A stretch of 64,000 nucleotides of DNA from Salinicola halimionae (GCF_003206065.1 NZ_PZJQ01000004.1:591166-655165), one strand, 5' to 3'. Shown: positions 29,244 through 38,042, counted from the first letter of the stretch. Notes: generated from the letters alone by a model not told the origin. Translations and numbers: made by a program.

Positions 29244-30485
29244 ATGACCGCGATTACCGATCTGACGCTGGACCTGGCGGCGGTGCGCCGGGATTTTCCG
29301 ATTCTCGATCGGGAAGTTCACGGTAAGCCATTGATCTATCTCGACAACGCGGCTACCAGCCAGACGCCGGTGGCGGTGATCGACAGCCTTAGTGACTATT
29401 ATCGTCGCTACAACGCCAATATTCATCGCGGCCTGCATACACTGGCCGACGAGGCAACAGCTGCCTTCGAGGGCGTGCGCACGACGGTCCAGCGCCACAT
29501 CAATGCGTTCGAACCGCGCGAGATCGTATTTACGCGGGGGACCACCGAAGCGATCAATCTGGTGGCCAACAGCTGGGGCCGGGCCAACCTGAAGGCTGGC
29601 GACGAAGTGGTGATTTCTTTGATGGAGCATCACTCCAATATCGTGCCCTGGCAGTTGCTCGAGCGCGAGTTGGGTATCGTGATCAAGGTCATCCCCGTCG
29701 ACACGCGCGGCGTGCTCGATCAGGACGCCTATCGCGAGATGCTCGGCGAGCGAACTCGGCTGGTCTGCGTCAATCACGTCTCCAATGCCTTAGGAACCAT
29801 CAACCCCATTGCCGAAATGGCGGCCGACGCTCATGCATGCGGTGCGCTGATGCTTGTCGATGGCGCCCAGGCGGTGCCGCATCAGGCAGTCGATGTGCAG
29901 GCGCTGGATGCCGATTTCTATGCGTTTTCGGGGCACAAGGTCTATGGACCGATGGGCGCCGGGGCGTTGTATGCCAAGGCATCCATCCTCGAGTCCATGC
30001 CGCCGTGGCAGGGTGGCGGTGAAATGATCTCGCGAGTCTCTTTCGAGCACGGCACCGATTTTGCCGCCGTCCCGCATCGGTTCGAGGCCGGGACGCCGTC
30101 GGTAGCTGACGTGATTGCCATGGGCGCGGCGCTGGATTGGGTCAACGCGCTTGGCATCGAGCGGTTGTCGGCCTGGGAGCATTGGCTGCTGGATCATGCC
30201 ACCCAGAAGCTCGAGCAGATCGACGGGCTGAAAATCATCGGTACGGCGCCACAGAAGGCGGGCGTGATCTCGTTTCTCGTCGACGGCGCGCATGCTCAGG
30301 ACATCGGTTTGTTGATCGACCAGTTGGGTGTGGCGATCCGTACCGGGCATCACTGCGCTCAGCCAGTGTTGAACCATTTTGGTGTCGAGGCGACCTGCCG
30401 TGCCTCGCTGGCGGTCTACAACACGCCGGAAGAGGTCGATGCGTTCGTCGAGGCCTTGCAGCGCGTGCTTGGCATGCTGCGCTGA
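29244..30485 (+). CDS. sufS: cysteine desulfurase SufS
   Basis: SufS takes sulfur from cysteine and passes it to the SUF scaffold. It is a PLP enzyme of the group II type, 413 residues. Seen motifs are IYLDNAATSQTP (residues 28-39), RGTTEAINLVA, HHSNIVPWQ, VDGAQAVPH, the PLP lysine in SGHKVYGPMGAG, and the persulfide cysteine in TGHHCAQP. CAGGAGG lies upstream of ATG 29244, one base after the sufD stop. No sufE or sufU sulfur acceptor and no sufA carrier is encoded in this operon. Confidence 0.96.
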   Translation: MTAITDLTLDLAAVRRDFPILDREVHGKPLIYLDNAATSQTPVAVIDSLSDYYRRYNANIHRGLHTLADEATAAFEGVRTTVQRHINAFEPREIVFTRGTTEAINLVANSWGRANLKAGDEVVISLMEHHSNIVPWQLLERELGIVIKVIPVDTRGVLDQDAYREMLGERTRLVCVNHVSNALGTINPIAEMAADAHACGALMLVDGAQAVPHQAVDVQALDADFYAFSGHKVYGPMGAGALYAKASILESMPPWQGGGEMISRVSFEHGTDFAAVPHRFEAGTPSVADVIAMGAALDWVNALGIERLSAWEHWLLDHATQKLEQIDGLKIIGTAPQKAGVISFLVDGAHAQDIGLLIDQLGVAIRTGHHCAQPVLNHFGVEATCRASLAVYNTPEEVDAFVEALQRVLGMLR

Positions 30486-30537
30486 GTCGGTTCCGGCTCT
30501 CGGTGTGTCAGGGCCGTCAATTCTGTCAGGAGCAACG

Positions 30538-31101
30538 ATGGATCCGCTAAACGAGGTCTATAAAGGCCAGGAAATGCCGCTACAGCGGGATGTCGAGGTC
30601 ATCTCGATTCCGTTCGGCAAGACCATCACGCTGGCTGAAGACAGTACGGTCGTGGTGATGCAGGCCAAGGGGAGCTCGGTCAGTGTCAGCTACGAAGGGC
30701 GGCTTTATCTGATCGAAGGCCACGATCTCGATGCGCTCGGCCTCAAAGCGCTCGAGCGGCCGACGCTGGATCCCGCCGCGACGGAAGCGGAGATGGAGCG
30801 CTTTGTTTGGGATCAGTTGCGAACCTGCTTCGACCCTGAAATACCGGTCAATATCGTCGATCTGGGGCTGGTCTACGGCTGTCGCCTGGAGCGCCTGCTC
30901 ACCGGCGAACTCATGGTTACCATTCGGATGACGCTGACGGCGCCGGGCTGCGGAATGGGCGACGTCATCGCCGAGGACGCGCGGCGCAAGATCCTGGGTG
31001 CATCGCAGTTCTCCAAGGTTCATGTGGAAATCGTTTTCGATCCCCCCTGGAGCCGTGAGATGATGAGCGAAGAGGCGCGCCTCGAGCTGGGAATGTTCTA
31101 G
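30538..31101 (+). CDS. sufT: putative Fe-S maturation protein SufT (DUF59)
   Basis: SufT is a MIP18/DUF59-domain protein linked to Fe-S cluster maturation under high demand. The 187-residue protein has an N-terminal region with VISIPFGKTITL and a DUF59 domain from about residue 80, containing DPEIPVNIVDLGLVY and TLTAPGCGMGDVI, ending with VEIVFDPPWSREMMSEEARLELGMF-type family residues. CAGGAG lies 6 bases before ATG 30538. It closes the SUF operon, 52 bases after sufS, and a terminator hairpin follows. Confidence 0.92.
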   Translation: MDPLNEVYKGQEMPLQRDVEVISIPFGKTITLAEDSTVVVMQAKGSSVSVSYEGRLYLIEGHDLDALGLKALERPTLDPAATEAEMERFVWDQLRTCFDPEIPVNIVDLGLVYGCRLERLLTGELMVTIRMTLTAPGCGMGDVIAEDARRKILGASQFSKVHVEIVFDPPWSREMMSEEARLELGMF

Positions 31102-31212
31102 GCACCTGGCAGAAAATGCCTGACTAACTTCCGAGCTGCGCGAGCCGGTTTCTGGCAGAGCAACGAACGCAATATGTTGATCGATACGTCCACACGCTAT
31201 CTGACTTCCGAG

Positions 31213-31235
31213 AGCGGCCCTCAGCGGCCGCTTTT
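31213..31235 (+). terminator. terminator of the SUF operon
   Basis: AGCGGCC and GGCCGCT form a 7-bp GC-rich stem with a 6-base loop, followed by TTTT. It lies between sufT and the SanA gene, so the latter probably has its own promoter or depends on read-through. Confidence 0.7.
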
Positions 31236-31259
31236 CGCTCACCGCCATTACGTTTATTC

Positions 31260-31919
31260 ATGCTCCGGCTACTGAAGGGGTTATTCAAGGCGCTATCGGC
31301 TGGCGTGCTGTTGCTGGCGATCGGTGTGGTGCTGATCAATCTGTGGATACTGCAGAAGACCCAAGCTCGCATCGAGCATGAGGTACCGCTTTGTACCGCG
31401 CAGCCGGTCGGGCTGGTCTTCGGTACCGCCCAATGGCTTCGCCAGGGTGGCTCCAACCCCTACTACAAGGCCAGGATCGAGACGTCGGCAGAGCTGCTGC
31501 GGCTTCATCGCATCCAACACCTGCTACTTTCCGGCGATAACCGCACAAGGTATTACAACGAGCCCATCAGCATGTGGCGCTCCTTGCGCCATCGCAACGT
31601 GGACGATGAATACATGACGCTCGATTATGCCGGCTTCAGCACGTTCGATAGTGTCGTTCGAGCCAAGGAAGTCTTTGGCGCTGACCGATTGATGCTGATA
31701 TCACAGGATTGGCATCTACCGCGGGCATTGTTCATCGCGGACGCCCTCGGGGTCGAGGCCTCCGGGTGCGCAGTGCCGGATGGTGGCGTCGAGGGCGAGT
31801 GGCGACTAAGGCTGCGGGAGTGGCTTGCCCGTGCCGCCACCTTTGGAGATCTCTACTTCTGGGGTAGGGAACCTTACTTTCTGGGACCTCAAGAGCCGAT
31901 CCGACTACCACCGTCGTGA
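31260..31919 (+). CDS. sanA: SanA/YdcF-family (DUF218) inner-membrane protein
   Basis: E. coli SanA is an inner-membrane protein that affects envelope permeability to vancomycin at high temperature; its reaction is unknown. This 219-residue protein has an N-terminal membrane anchor (about residues 12-32). It matches SanA along its length: GLVFGTAQWLRQG, NPYYKARIE, LLLSGDNR, YNEPISM, LDYAGFSTFDS, RALFIADALG and the end DLYFWGREPYFLGP. No good ribosome-binding site precedes the ATG. It stands alone between the SUF terminator and convergent genes. Confidence 0.88.
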   Translation: MLRLLKGLFKALSAGVLLLAIGVVLINLWILQKTQARIEHEVPLCTAQPVGLVFGTAQWLRQGGSNPYYKARIETSAELLRLHRIQHLLLSGDNRTRYYNEPISMWRSLRHRNVDDEYMTLDYAGFSTFDSVVRAKEVFGADRLMLISQDWHLPRALFIADALGVEASGCAVPDGGVEGEWRLRLREWLARAATFGDLYFWGREPYFLGPQEPIRLPPS

Positions 31920-31981
31920 GCGCTCGCCCGAGCCTTGCTGACAATGAGTCGGCCGGCGCATCGCAGGTCGTATTCCAGGTG

Positions 31982-32422
31982 TCAGCGTTGGCGTTGTTGC
32001 AGCTTGTTGATTTCCCGAATCAATGCGCGGCAGTTCTTCCAGCAGCGTTCCAGTGTTGGTTCCAGCGCTTCCGGTAGCGGATGAGTAAAGGCATTACCCA
32101 GCGCCTGCATCAACACACGCTCCTGCTCGAGAAGTTCTCCCAGCAGTACGGCGCTGTCATTGCCGACGAAGCTTTTGATGCGGCTCCAGAGCCACAGATA
32201 GTCGTCGCGCTCGACGTCGGCATCGCGTGGCAGAATATCGAGATGCTCGCGAACCAGCTGCTGTAGTTCGTGCATGGCGACCCCACGTTCCTCGTAATGG
32301 GGTTTCAGGGCATTACGCAGCGCCGGTCGCAGGCGATCGAGATTGTCCTGAAAATAATCGAGACTGTCGGCCAGCGCTTCGAGAACGCTGTCCATCGCCA
32401 CTTGGCGATTGTCGAGAAACAT
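31982..32422 (-). CDS. DUF2383-like four-helix protein
   Basis: A 146-residue, all-helical, soluble protein of unknown role. The pattern RDDYLWLWSRIKSFV, then LLEQERVLMQALGNAF and PLPEALEPTLERCW resembles the PA2169/DUF2383 family of ferritin-like bundles, but I cannot confirm this without a profile search. AGGAGGT lies 8 bases before ATG 32422, so the gene is surely translated. It is transcribed in the same direction as rimK, with a 112-base gap holding an AT-rich inverted repeat. Confidence 0.6.
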   Translation of the reverse strand: MFLDNRQVAMDSVLEALADSLDYFQDNLDRLRPALRNALKPHYEERGVAMHELQQLVREHLDILPRDADVERDDYLWLWSRIKSFVGNDSAVLLGELLEQERVLMQALGNAFTHPLPEALEPTLERCWKNCRALIREINKLQQRQR

Positions 32423-32485
32423 GTGCGGCCACCTCCTGAGGTGACACAAATTGTGCGGCCGGAAACACTGTTTTGCTACCCCTAA

Positions 32486-32513
32486 TAGCAGAAAATTTTA
32501 GCATTTTCGGCTA
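32486..32513. repeat. AT-rich inverted repeat between rimK and DUF2383 gene
   Basis: TAGCAGAAAAT and ATTTTCGGCTA pair over 10 of 11 positions around a 6-base loop. It lies just upstream of the DUF2383-like gene on its coding strand. It could be an operator or a weak terminator for rimK. Confidence 0.4.
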
Positions 32514-32534
32514 TTTGTTCGATTTTTCCTCGAT

Positions 32535-33443
32535 CTAACCTTTAGGCTTCGGTGGCGCCTTGCGCGGGGTGCTGGCATTTTTTTCCAAATGCTCGATGAT
32601 CAGGCCTGCAATATCCTTACCGGTCGCGGATTCGATGCCCTGCAGGCCGGGTGAGGAATTGACCTCCATGATGACCGGACCATGATTGGAACGCAGCAAA
32701 TCGACGCCTGCCACGCCCAGCCCCATCGCCTTGGCGGCGCGAATGGCGGTAGAGCGTTCTTCCGGGGTAATTCTAATGACACTCGCGGTACCGCCACGGT
32801 GGAGATTGGAGCGGAATTCCCCTTCGGCTGCCTGGCGCTTCATCGAAGCCACGACCTTATCGCCGATGACGAAACAGCGAATGTCGGCACCTTTGGCTTC
32901 CTTGATGTACTCCTGAACCATGATGTTGGCCTTCATGCCCATGAACGCCTGGATCACCGACTCGGCAGCCTGATTGGTTTCCGCCAGCACCACGCCGATG
33001 CCCTGCGTACCTTCCAGCAACTTGATCACCAGTGGCGCGCCCTTGACCATGGTGATCAGGTCGGGGATATCGTCAGGCGAATGGGCGAAACCGGTCACCG
33101 GGAGCCCCAAGCCCTTGCGCGACAACAACTGCAACGAGCGCAGCTTGTCACGGGAACGGGTAATGGCGACCGAGTCGTTGAGCACGTAGGTACTCATCAT
33201 CTCGAACTGACGCAATACGGCACACCCGTAGAACGTCACTGACGCGCCGATCCGTGGAACGATAGCGTCGAACGGCTCCAGCTCTCCGCCCTTGTAGTGA
33301 ATCGAGGGGCGGTGCGAGGCGATATTCATGTAGCAGCGCAGTGTATCGACGATTCTGACACTGTGGCCACGCTGCTCGGCGGCCTCGATCAAACGACGCG
33401 TCGAGTAGAGGTTGCGATTGCGTGACAAGATGCCGATGTGCAT
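32535..33443 (-). CDS. rimK: RimK, ribosomal protein S6 glutamate ligase
   Basis: RimK is an ATP-grasp ligase that adds glutamate residues to the C-terminus of ribosomal protein S6. The 302-residue protein has the family start [18 protein letters not shown], the block [17 protein letters not shown], the ATP-grasp lid region [27 protein letters not shown] and the metal-binding [13 protein letters not shown] chose ATG 33443, which gives the conserved N-terminus; the longer upstream frame has no similarity. It lies 49 bases after the RimB-like gene and is likely co-transcribed. Confidence 0.93.
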   Translation of the reverse strand: MHIGILSRNRNLYSTRRLIEAAEQRGHSVRIVDTLRCYMNIASHRPSIHYKGGELEPFDAIVPRIGASVTFYGCAVLRQFEMMSTYVLNDSVAITRSRDKLRSLQLLSRKGLGLPVTGFAHSPDDIPDLITMVKGAPLVIKLLEGTQGIGVVLAETNQAAESVIQAFMGMKANIMVQEYIKEAKGADIRCFVIGDKVVASMKRQAAEGEFRSNLHRGGTASVIRITPEERSTAIRAAKAMGLGVAGVDLLRSNHGPVIMEVNSSPGLQGIESATGKDIAGLIIEHLEKNASTPRKAPPKPKG

Positions 33444-33492
33444 GCGCGAAAGGCTCCGTAGCCGGGATGAGAGGGCGTGGTAAAAAGGGGTG

Positions 33493-33930
33493 TCAGGGTT
33501 CACCGTGCAGGAACGCGGCACCCGGGGCAACCAACAGTCGCCGCATGGCACGCCTTCCCAGTAGCATGGGATGACGCATGTCGCTGCGATCGGTCAGAGT
33601 CAGCTCGATGGGGAAGTCCAGCTCTCCCAGGATGAGCCGCGTGCGGATCACATAACGCCACTCCTGATGGCCGTTTGAGCTTCTGACTCTGCGGCGGTCG
33701 TGCAGTGGTAGCTGGCATTCATGATGCGCAATGGGCTGACCACTCGAGCGGGTAATGAAGCGAACCCAAGGATGACCGCCTTCCTCGTAGGGTTCGATCT
33801 GTTCCGCGTGCAGGGCGGACGTTCGAGCGCCGGTATCCGCTTTGCAGCAGAGCGTCATGTGGAGATCCGGCAGTGTGACCATCTCGCGCCGGCCGATAAT
33901 CGCCTTGGCCTGGTAGGGCAATGCTTTCAT
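33493..33930 (-). CDS. rimB: RimB-like retropepsin-type protease (DUF785)
   Basis: A 145-residue protein of the retropepsin-like group once called ATP-dependent zinc proteases (PF05618). The catalytic Asp lies in [13 protein letters not shown] (about residues 30-42), and the second conserved block is [11 protein letters not shown] near the end. In Pseudomonas a similar small protease, RimB, is encoded beside rimK and acts on the RimK/S6 system. The gene starts 4 bases after the stop of the DUF3549 gene and has no clear ribosome-binding site, so translation is probably coupled. The rimB name is from context. Confidence 0.75.
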   Translation of the reverse strand: MKALPYQAKAIIGRREMVTLPDLHMTLCCKADTGARTSALHAEQIEPYEEGGHPWVRFITRSSGQPIAHHECQLPLHDRRRVRSSNGHQEWRYVIRTRLILGELDFPIELTLTDRSDMRHPMLLGRRAMRRLLVAPGAAFLHGEP

Positions 33931-33934
33931 GGGT

Positions 33935-34966
33935 TCACGTGTTCCCTTCTCTGACGAGCCGGCCCAGGGAGGAGTTCGCCGGCGCCTGACGCAGCATCAT
34001 CAATATGGGCAGCCGCAGGCGCGGGATCAATGCCAAATCGTGTACCACAGGACGAAAGTTGGCATCCGAACAGCTCGCCAGACGTTCCAGAAACCGTCCG
34101 AGGCGAGTTTCATGCTCGAGATGATGCCAGCCTCGAGCGGCGATGGCCGCCAGGCAGTCGGCGGCCATGAGATCCTCGTCATCGAGAATACGATCCAGCC
34201 AATCGCCTACTCGGCCATCGTTGCTGCCCAATAACGCTCTCAACAAGGCGCAGAACGTTTCGACATCTTGTCGTTGTCTTGCCTCGCGCATGGCTTCCCA
34301 TAACGTTGGCAGGAGGTCGGCGGGGGCGTCGCCATGCTCCATCAGGTAGCACATCGGGAGAACGACGTCTCTCGGCAATGTTTTTAGGCGCTTGGTCAGC
34401 GCGAGGATGACGGCGGGGTCCTGGGCGGCGACTTCGTCGGCCAGCCCTTGAAGCCTCAGCATTTGCCAATCGAGTCCGCTGTCGCCTAGCAGGTAACGTC
34501 GCGCCAGGTCAGAATGCGCGGATGACGGTTGTCCGAATCTTCGAGACAGGCGAGCATGCAGCAACGCACGTTGATGCAGTTCCGGCTCGAAGGCCAGTGG
34601 ATTGTCCTGCATCAGATTGCTCTGGGTCAGAACGTCTCGCGTCGAGTCGTTCGGTGTCGGCCCGTCAGCCGGCTGCATGCCAAGAGTCAGCAGACGATCG
34701 AGAAACGCATCTCGTGCGGCGGGCACCAGCAATCCCTGTTCATCTAACGGCAGGGATAAAAACCAGATCGCCGGATCCTCTTGCAGGGCGGGCCAGTGCA
34801 TGGCACACGCGACCTGAGCACGACCATTCCAGGGCAACGGCCAGGGTTCGCGTTCCTGCTCGAAAGCGGAGAAGGTGTCACGACTAATGGGTGCCACTCG
34901 CCGGCCCAGCGCCGATAACGCAAGTTCGGCGCGGCTATGCGTGAAAAAATCGCTCAGAGTCTGCAT
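33935..34966 (-). CDS. DUF3549-family protein
   Basis: A 343-residue, helix-rich cytoplasmic protein with no enzyme motif I can recognise. The start MQTLSDFF and the overall composition fit the DUF3549 family of Pseudomonas and Halomonas, known only as conserved. It heads a likely operon with rimB and rimK on the minus strand (4-base spacing to rimB). The role is unknown; a link to ribosome modification is only suggested by position. Confidence 0.65.
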   Translation of the reverse strand: MQTLSDFFTHSRAELALSALGRRVAPISRDTFSAFEQEREPWPLPWNGRAQVACAMHWPALQEDPAIWFLSLPLDEQGLLVPAARDAFLDRLLTLGMQPADGPTPNDSTRDVLTQSNLMQDNPLAFEPELHQRALLHARLSRRFGQPSSAHSDLARRYLLGDSGLDWQMLRLQGLADEVAAQDPAVILALTKRLKTLPRDVVLPMCYLMEHGDAPADLLPTLWEAMREARQRQDVETFCALLRALLGSNDGRVGDWLDRILDDEDLMAADCLAAIAARGWHHLEHETRLGRFLERLASCSDANFRPVVHDLALIPRLRLPILMMLRQAPANSSLGRLVREGNT

Positions 34967-35265
34967 GGTGGATAATCGTCATGTTCGTCGAGGCGCGCAC
35001 TGTAACGTGCGGTAGTGGCGCTGGATAGTGTGTGACCAAAAATTGACCAGCCTTTCCGATCGCATGTATTGCGCCGGATTGACGCAGGTGTCCCAAGTTT
35101 ATCCACAGGCTCTTTCAGGATTTTTGTGAGCAACCGCAAGATGGAGTCTCTAGGGTTCTGGCAGTATCGAAGAATCACAGCATCGAAGAATCACAGCACC
35201 GTAGAATCACAGTCTCAGGAGACAGAATGGCAGTATCAGGAGAAATGATCTCATCAGGAGAAAGG
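34967..35265. other. divergent intergenic region with tandem repeats and a DnaA box
   Basis: This 299-base gap lies between the DUF3549 gene (-) and yqcC (+). It contains a perfect DnaA-box sequence TTATCCACA at 35099-35107. It also holds three tandem 16-base units (35166-35213, consensus ATCGAAGAATCACAGC), then three CAGGAGA elements each followed by an in-frame ATG (35227, 35245, 35266). Confidence 0.7.
35166..35213 (+). repeat. three 16-bp tandem repeats upstream of yqcC
   Basis: Units ATCGAAGAATCACAGC, the same again, then ACCGTAGAATCACAGT. The first two are identical and the third differs at three positions. They run directly into the repeated ribosome-binding region of yqcC. Confidence 0.75.
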
Positions 35266-35592
35266 ATGACCGTCCACGAAGAGCTGGCGCGCGGCCTACG
35301 CCAGTTGGAAGTCGTGCTGATGAGCGCAGGGTTGTGGGAAGAACCCTTGCCAGCGCCTTCGGCATTCGAGAGTCACCAACCGTTTTGCGTCGATACGATG
35401 TCGATGCCGCAGTGGCTACGCTATGTCTTTATTGCTCGGTTGCAGGCACTTGTCGATGCACGCGCGCCCTTGCCGGCCAGTTGCGACGTCGCCCCGGCGA
35501 TGGAGGTATGGCTCAAGGACGCGCCTGCATCCCAAAGAGAGCCTGTGATCCGTCAACTTGCCGCCGTCGACCGGATCGTGACCCGCGCGTGA
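35266..35592 (+). CDS. yqcC: YqcC-family protein (DUF446)
   Basis: A 108-residue cytoplasmic protein of unknown function, similar along its length to E. coli YqcC: QPFCVDTMSMPQWLRYVFIARLQ with ARAPLPASCDVAPAMEVWL. In E. coli the gene lies beside truC (pseudouridine synthase), but no such neighbour is present here. I chose ATG 35266, preceded by AGGAG with five-base spacing. Two further in-frame ATGs at 35227 and 35245 each have their own CAGGAGA, so slightly longer forms are possible. Confidence 0.82.
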   Translation: MTVHEELARGLRQLEVVLMSAGLWEEPLPAPSAFESHQPFCVDTMSMPQWLRYVFIARLQALVDARAPLPASCDVAPAMEVWLKDAPASQREPVIRQLAAVDRIVTRA

Positions 35593-35649
35593 TCGTCGCC
35601 TGGGGAACCAGTACCTTGCCCTGGCGCCAAGTACTTGAACCCCAGGCAC

Positions 35650-35676
35650 AAAAAAACCGGGCCCTGAGGCCCGGTT
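35650..35676 (-). terminator. intrinsic terminator of ompW
   Basis: On the minus strand, ACCGGGCC, loop TCAG and GGCCCGGT form an 8-bp stem followed by seven U residues. It lies about 20 bases after the ompW stop. Confidence 0.88.
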
Positions 35677-35697
35677 GATATACCGACTGGCAATCGC

Positions 35698-36255
35698 TTA
35701 GAAGCGGCCAGTGACACCAGCACCAACGGTGACCGGGTCGAGGTCGAGATCGCGCCCGCCGCTGATGTCAGCGCTGACATCGGTGTACTGGGCAAAGGCG
35801 TTGAAGCCGAAGTTGTCGGTTACCATCAGATCAACACCCAGTTGACCAGTAGCGCCCCAGGAGTCGTCGATGCTGCCGACTTTGCCGCCACTCTCATCAG
35901 AGAACGAGGTGTAATTGACGCCGACGCCAGCGTAGGGCTGAACGCGAGAATCCATGCCGCCCAGCGGGTAGTACTGAGCCATCAGGTTGATCGGAACCTG
36001 ATGGAAAGTGCCGCCTTCAGCATGAACCTGAGTTTCGGTCATGGAGCTCAATTCGACGCCGATCTTGTCCTGAACCATGTAGCCTACGCCAAAGGAAGCG
36101 CTTTTATCGTTATCAGCATAGCCGTCGTCAGTGTCAGTCTTGGCAACATCCAGACGGCCATAGAAATCACCGGCACCGTAGGCGAATGCGGCTTGGGTCC
36201 CGAATGCGCAAGCGCCGGCAACTACCATTGCAGAAATCAGTTTGGTCTTGGTCAT
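35698..36255 (-). CDS. ompW: OmpW-family outer-membrane protein
   Basis: OmpW proteins are small eight-stranded beta-barrels of the outer membrane linked to uptake of hydrophobic compounds and to stress and salinity response. The 185-residue precursor has a signal peptide (1-25, AAFA), a first strand YGRLDVAKTD, the family block INLMAQYYPLG, then VQPYAGVGVNYT and a C-terminal aromatic residue (GVTGRF) as in barrel proteins. AAGGGAG lies 8-9 bases before the ATG. It is a single-gene unit with its own promoter and terminator. Confidence 0.88.
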   Translation of the reverse strand: MTKTKLISAMVVAGACAFGTQAAFAYGAGDFYGRLDVAKTDTDDGYADNDKSASFGVGYMVQDKIGVELSSMTETQVHAEGGTFHQVPINLMAQYYPLGGMDSRVQPYAGVGVNYTSFSDESGGKVGSIDDSWGATGQLGVDLMVTDNFGFNAFAQYTDVSADISGGRDLDLDPVTVGAGVTGRF

Positions 36256-36325
36256 GATAAGTACTCCCTTTCTTTCATCATGAAGCCGTGTTACCGGCCT
36301 TCACATTCTATGAGACAACGCCCCA

Positions 36326-36354
36326 ATGATAGGAAACGGTGTTTTTTATGTCCA
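36326..36354 (-). promoter_or_regulatory. sigma-70 promoter of ompW
   Basis: On the minus strand TGGACA (36349-36354) and TATCAT (36326-36331) are 17 bases apart, both one mismatch or two from consensus. A direct repeat of GAAACGG-T/C-GTTTTTT (plus strand, 36333-36347 and 36365-36380) overlaps and precedes the -35, a possible regulator site. Confidence 0.6.
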
Positions 36355-36507
36355 GTAAAATTTTGAAACGGCGTTTTTTTACGTATGTTCAGGTTTTATC
36401 CCTGCTCGTGCGCATCCCGCTCTGAGCCGCTAGGATTACCGTAGTCGCTGACCGTTCAAGTTGCCAATGCAGGGAAGGCTTAGATTCATTTCGTGCGAGG
36501 AGCGCTC

Positions 36508-37539
36508 GTGGATAGACGTCGATCAGGCTGGATGTTGTCGATCGTGGTACCGGTAATGAATGAAGAAAGTGCCATCGATCGTTTTCTCGAGGCGGTGAAT
36601 CACGCGTTGGATAGCATCGTTCCCCAACTCGAAATTCTGTTCGTTGACGATGGCTCCACCGATTCGACGCTCGCCGGGCTTCGCCAGCGAGCCTCGGCGG
36701 ATTCCCGCGTTCGGGTGTTGTCGTTGACGCGTAATTTTGGCAAGGAGGCTGCGATGACCGCCGGCCTGGATCATGCGCGAGGTGATGCGGTGGTGCCCAT
36801 GGATGTCGACTTGCAAGACCCACCCGAGGTCATTGTGGAATTCATTCGGCTCTGGCGGGACCAGGGCTATGACATGATCTACGGCATTCGCGGCTCCAGG
36901 GATGAAGATACCCAGGCAAAACGCACCTCCGCCGGACTCTTTTACCGCTTCTTCAACCGCCTCGCGGAGACACCGATCCCCAGCAACGCAGGAGATTTTC
37001 GTCTGATGGATCGTCGAGTCGTCGAGGCGATAAAGCGGCTACCCGAGCGCAATCGTTTCATGAAGGGGCTTTTCAGTTGGCCGGGATATCGTTCCATTGG
37101 GGTCTACTATGATCGACCGGCAAGGAAGTCCGGAACGAGCAAGTTCAATTTCTGGAAACTCTGGAATTTCGCCATCGATGGTCTCGTCAGCTTTTCGACC
37201 TGGCCACTGCGAATCTGGATGTATTTTGGCGCCGTCATCGCTGGGTTCGCTTTTCTCTACATTCTGTTGCTCGTCGGGCGGGTCATCGTGGTAGGAAGTG
37301 ATGTGCCCGGTTACGCGTCGCTGATGACGGCGATTCTATTCTTCGGCGGCATGCAGTTGCTCTCCGTCGGAATTCTGGGAGAGTACGTGGGACGTCTATT
37401 CATCGAGGCCAAGCAGCGGCCTCTGTACCTGGTTGCCGAGGACAGCCTGGTCATCGAAGACAGCTTCAACGCTGAGAAAGAGGCAGCCGGGTTCGATACC
37501 GTATTCGGTCGAGTCGATGGAGCGTCTGACGCCTCATGA
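36508..37539 (+). CDS. GtrB-like bactoprenol glycosyltransferase (GT2)
   Basis: This membrane glycosyltransferase would move a sugar from a nucleotide donor to undecaprenyl phosphate. The GT2 domain shows IVVPVMNEES near the N-terminus, FVDDGSTD, LTRNFGKEAAMTAG and MDVDLQDPPE (DxD). An amphipathic linker and two transmembrane helices (about residues 233-258 and 268-292) end the protein, followed by a 40-residue tail. I favour GTG 36508, since GAGGAG lies five bases before it; GTG 36493 is also in frame. It overlaps the GtrA-like gene (ATGA). Such pairs modify lipopolysaccharide or other envelope glycans. Confidence 0.85.
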   Translation: MDRRRSGWMLSIVVPVMNEESAIDRFLEAVNHALDSIVPQLEILFVDDGSTDSTLAGLRQRASADSRVRVLSLTRNFGKEAAMTAGLDHARGDAVVPMDVDLQDPPEVIVEFIRLWRDQGYDMIYGIRGSRDEDTQAKRTSAGLFYRFFNRLAETPIPSNAGDFRLMDRRVVEAIKRLPERNRFMKGLFSWPGYRSIGVYYDRPARKSGTSKFNFWKLWNFAIDGLVSFSTWPLRIWMYFGAVIAGFAFLYILLLVGRVIVVGSDVPGYASLMTAILFFGGMQLLSVGILGEYVGRLFIEAKQRPLYLVAEDSLVIEDSFNAEKEAAGFDTVFGRVDGASDAS

Positions 37540-37928
37540 AACGTCGACTCAAGCGCGAAGCGAAAACTGCCGCACGTTTTGGTCTGGTAGGGGGTGTTGC
37601 GACGGCGGCTCATTTGTCGGTCGCCGCCATTCTCAGTGCATCGTGGCCGGGACTGTCGGAATTTGTCGTCAATCTCTGCGGTTTTCTGGTGGCCTTCCAG
37701 ATTTCTCTTGTCGGCCATCGTCGACTGACGTTTCGTCGCCGGGGGCGAGCACGACGCTTCTTCACCCTGGCGTTGCTGGGTTTCGCCCTCAACAATGGTG
37801 TACTGGCGGCATTGCTGGCATCGACCGATATCGCAGGCTTCTGGGCGATTGGCATCGCCACGCTCACCGTCCCGCTGATTACCTATGTTGGTTCCAGGTT
37901 GTGGGCGTTTCGCGAGCACCATACCTGA
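37536..37928 (+). CDS. GtrA-like polyprenol-sugar flippase
   Basis: A 130-residue membrane protein with four predicted helices (about residues 12-32, 40-60, 73-92 and 98-118) and the GtrA-family features RFGLVGGVATAAH and HRRLTFRR. GtrA proteins are thought to flip undecaprenyl-phosphate-linked sugars across the inner membrane. Overlap of its ATG with the stop of the glycosyltransferase gene fits the two-step GtrB/GtrA pathway. The third gene of such systems, a serotype-specific transferase, is absent here. Confidence 0.85.
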   Translation: MKRRLKREAKTAARFGLVGGVATAAHLSVAAILSASWPGLSEFVVNLCGFLVAFQISLVGHRRLTFRRRGRARRFFTLALLGFALNNGVLAALLASTDIAGFWAIGIATLTVPLITYVGSRLWAFREHHT

Positions 37929-38020
37929 TGACCGGATACGAGAAGGCCGGGGAGGCTGACTGATGAGGGTCTGCTACGGGTCAGGGGACGACGACTGACA
38001 TTTATCGGCAGGGCATCGAA

Positions 38021-38042
38021 AAGGGCTCCCGCAGGAGCCCTT
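38021..38042. terminator. bidirectional terminator between gtrA-like gene and putP
   Basis: AAGGGCTCC and GGAGCCCTT form a perfect 9-bp stem around CGCA. On the minus strand a UUUU run follows, so it best serves putP; on the plus strand the run is short. Confidence 0.75.
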
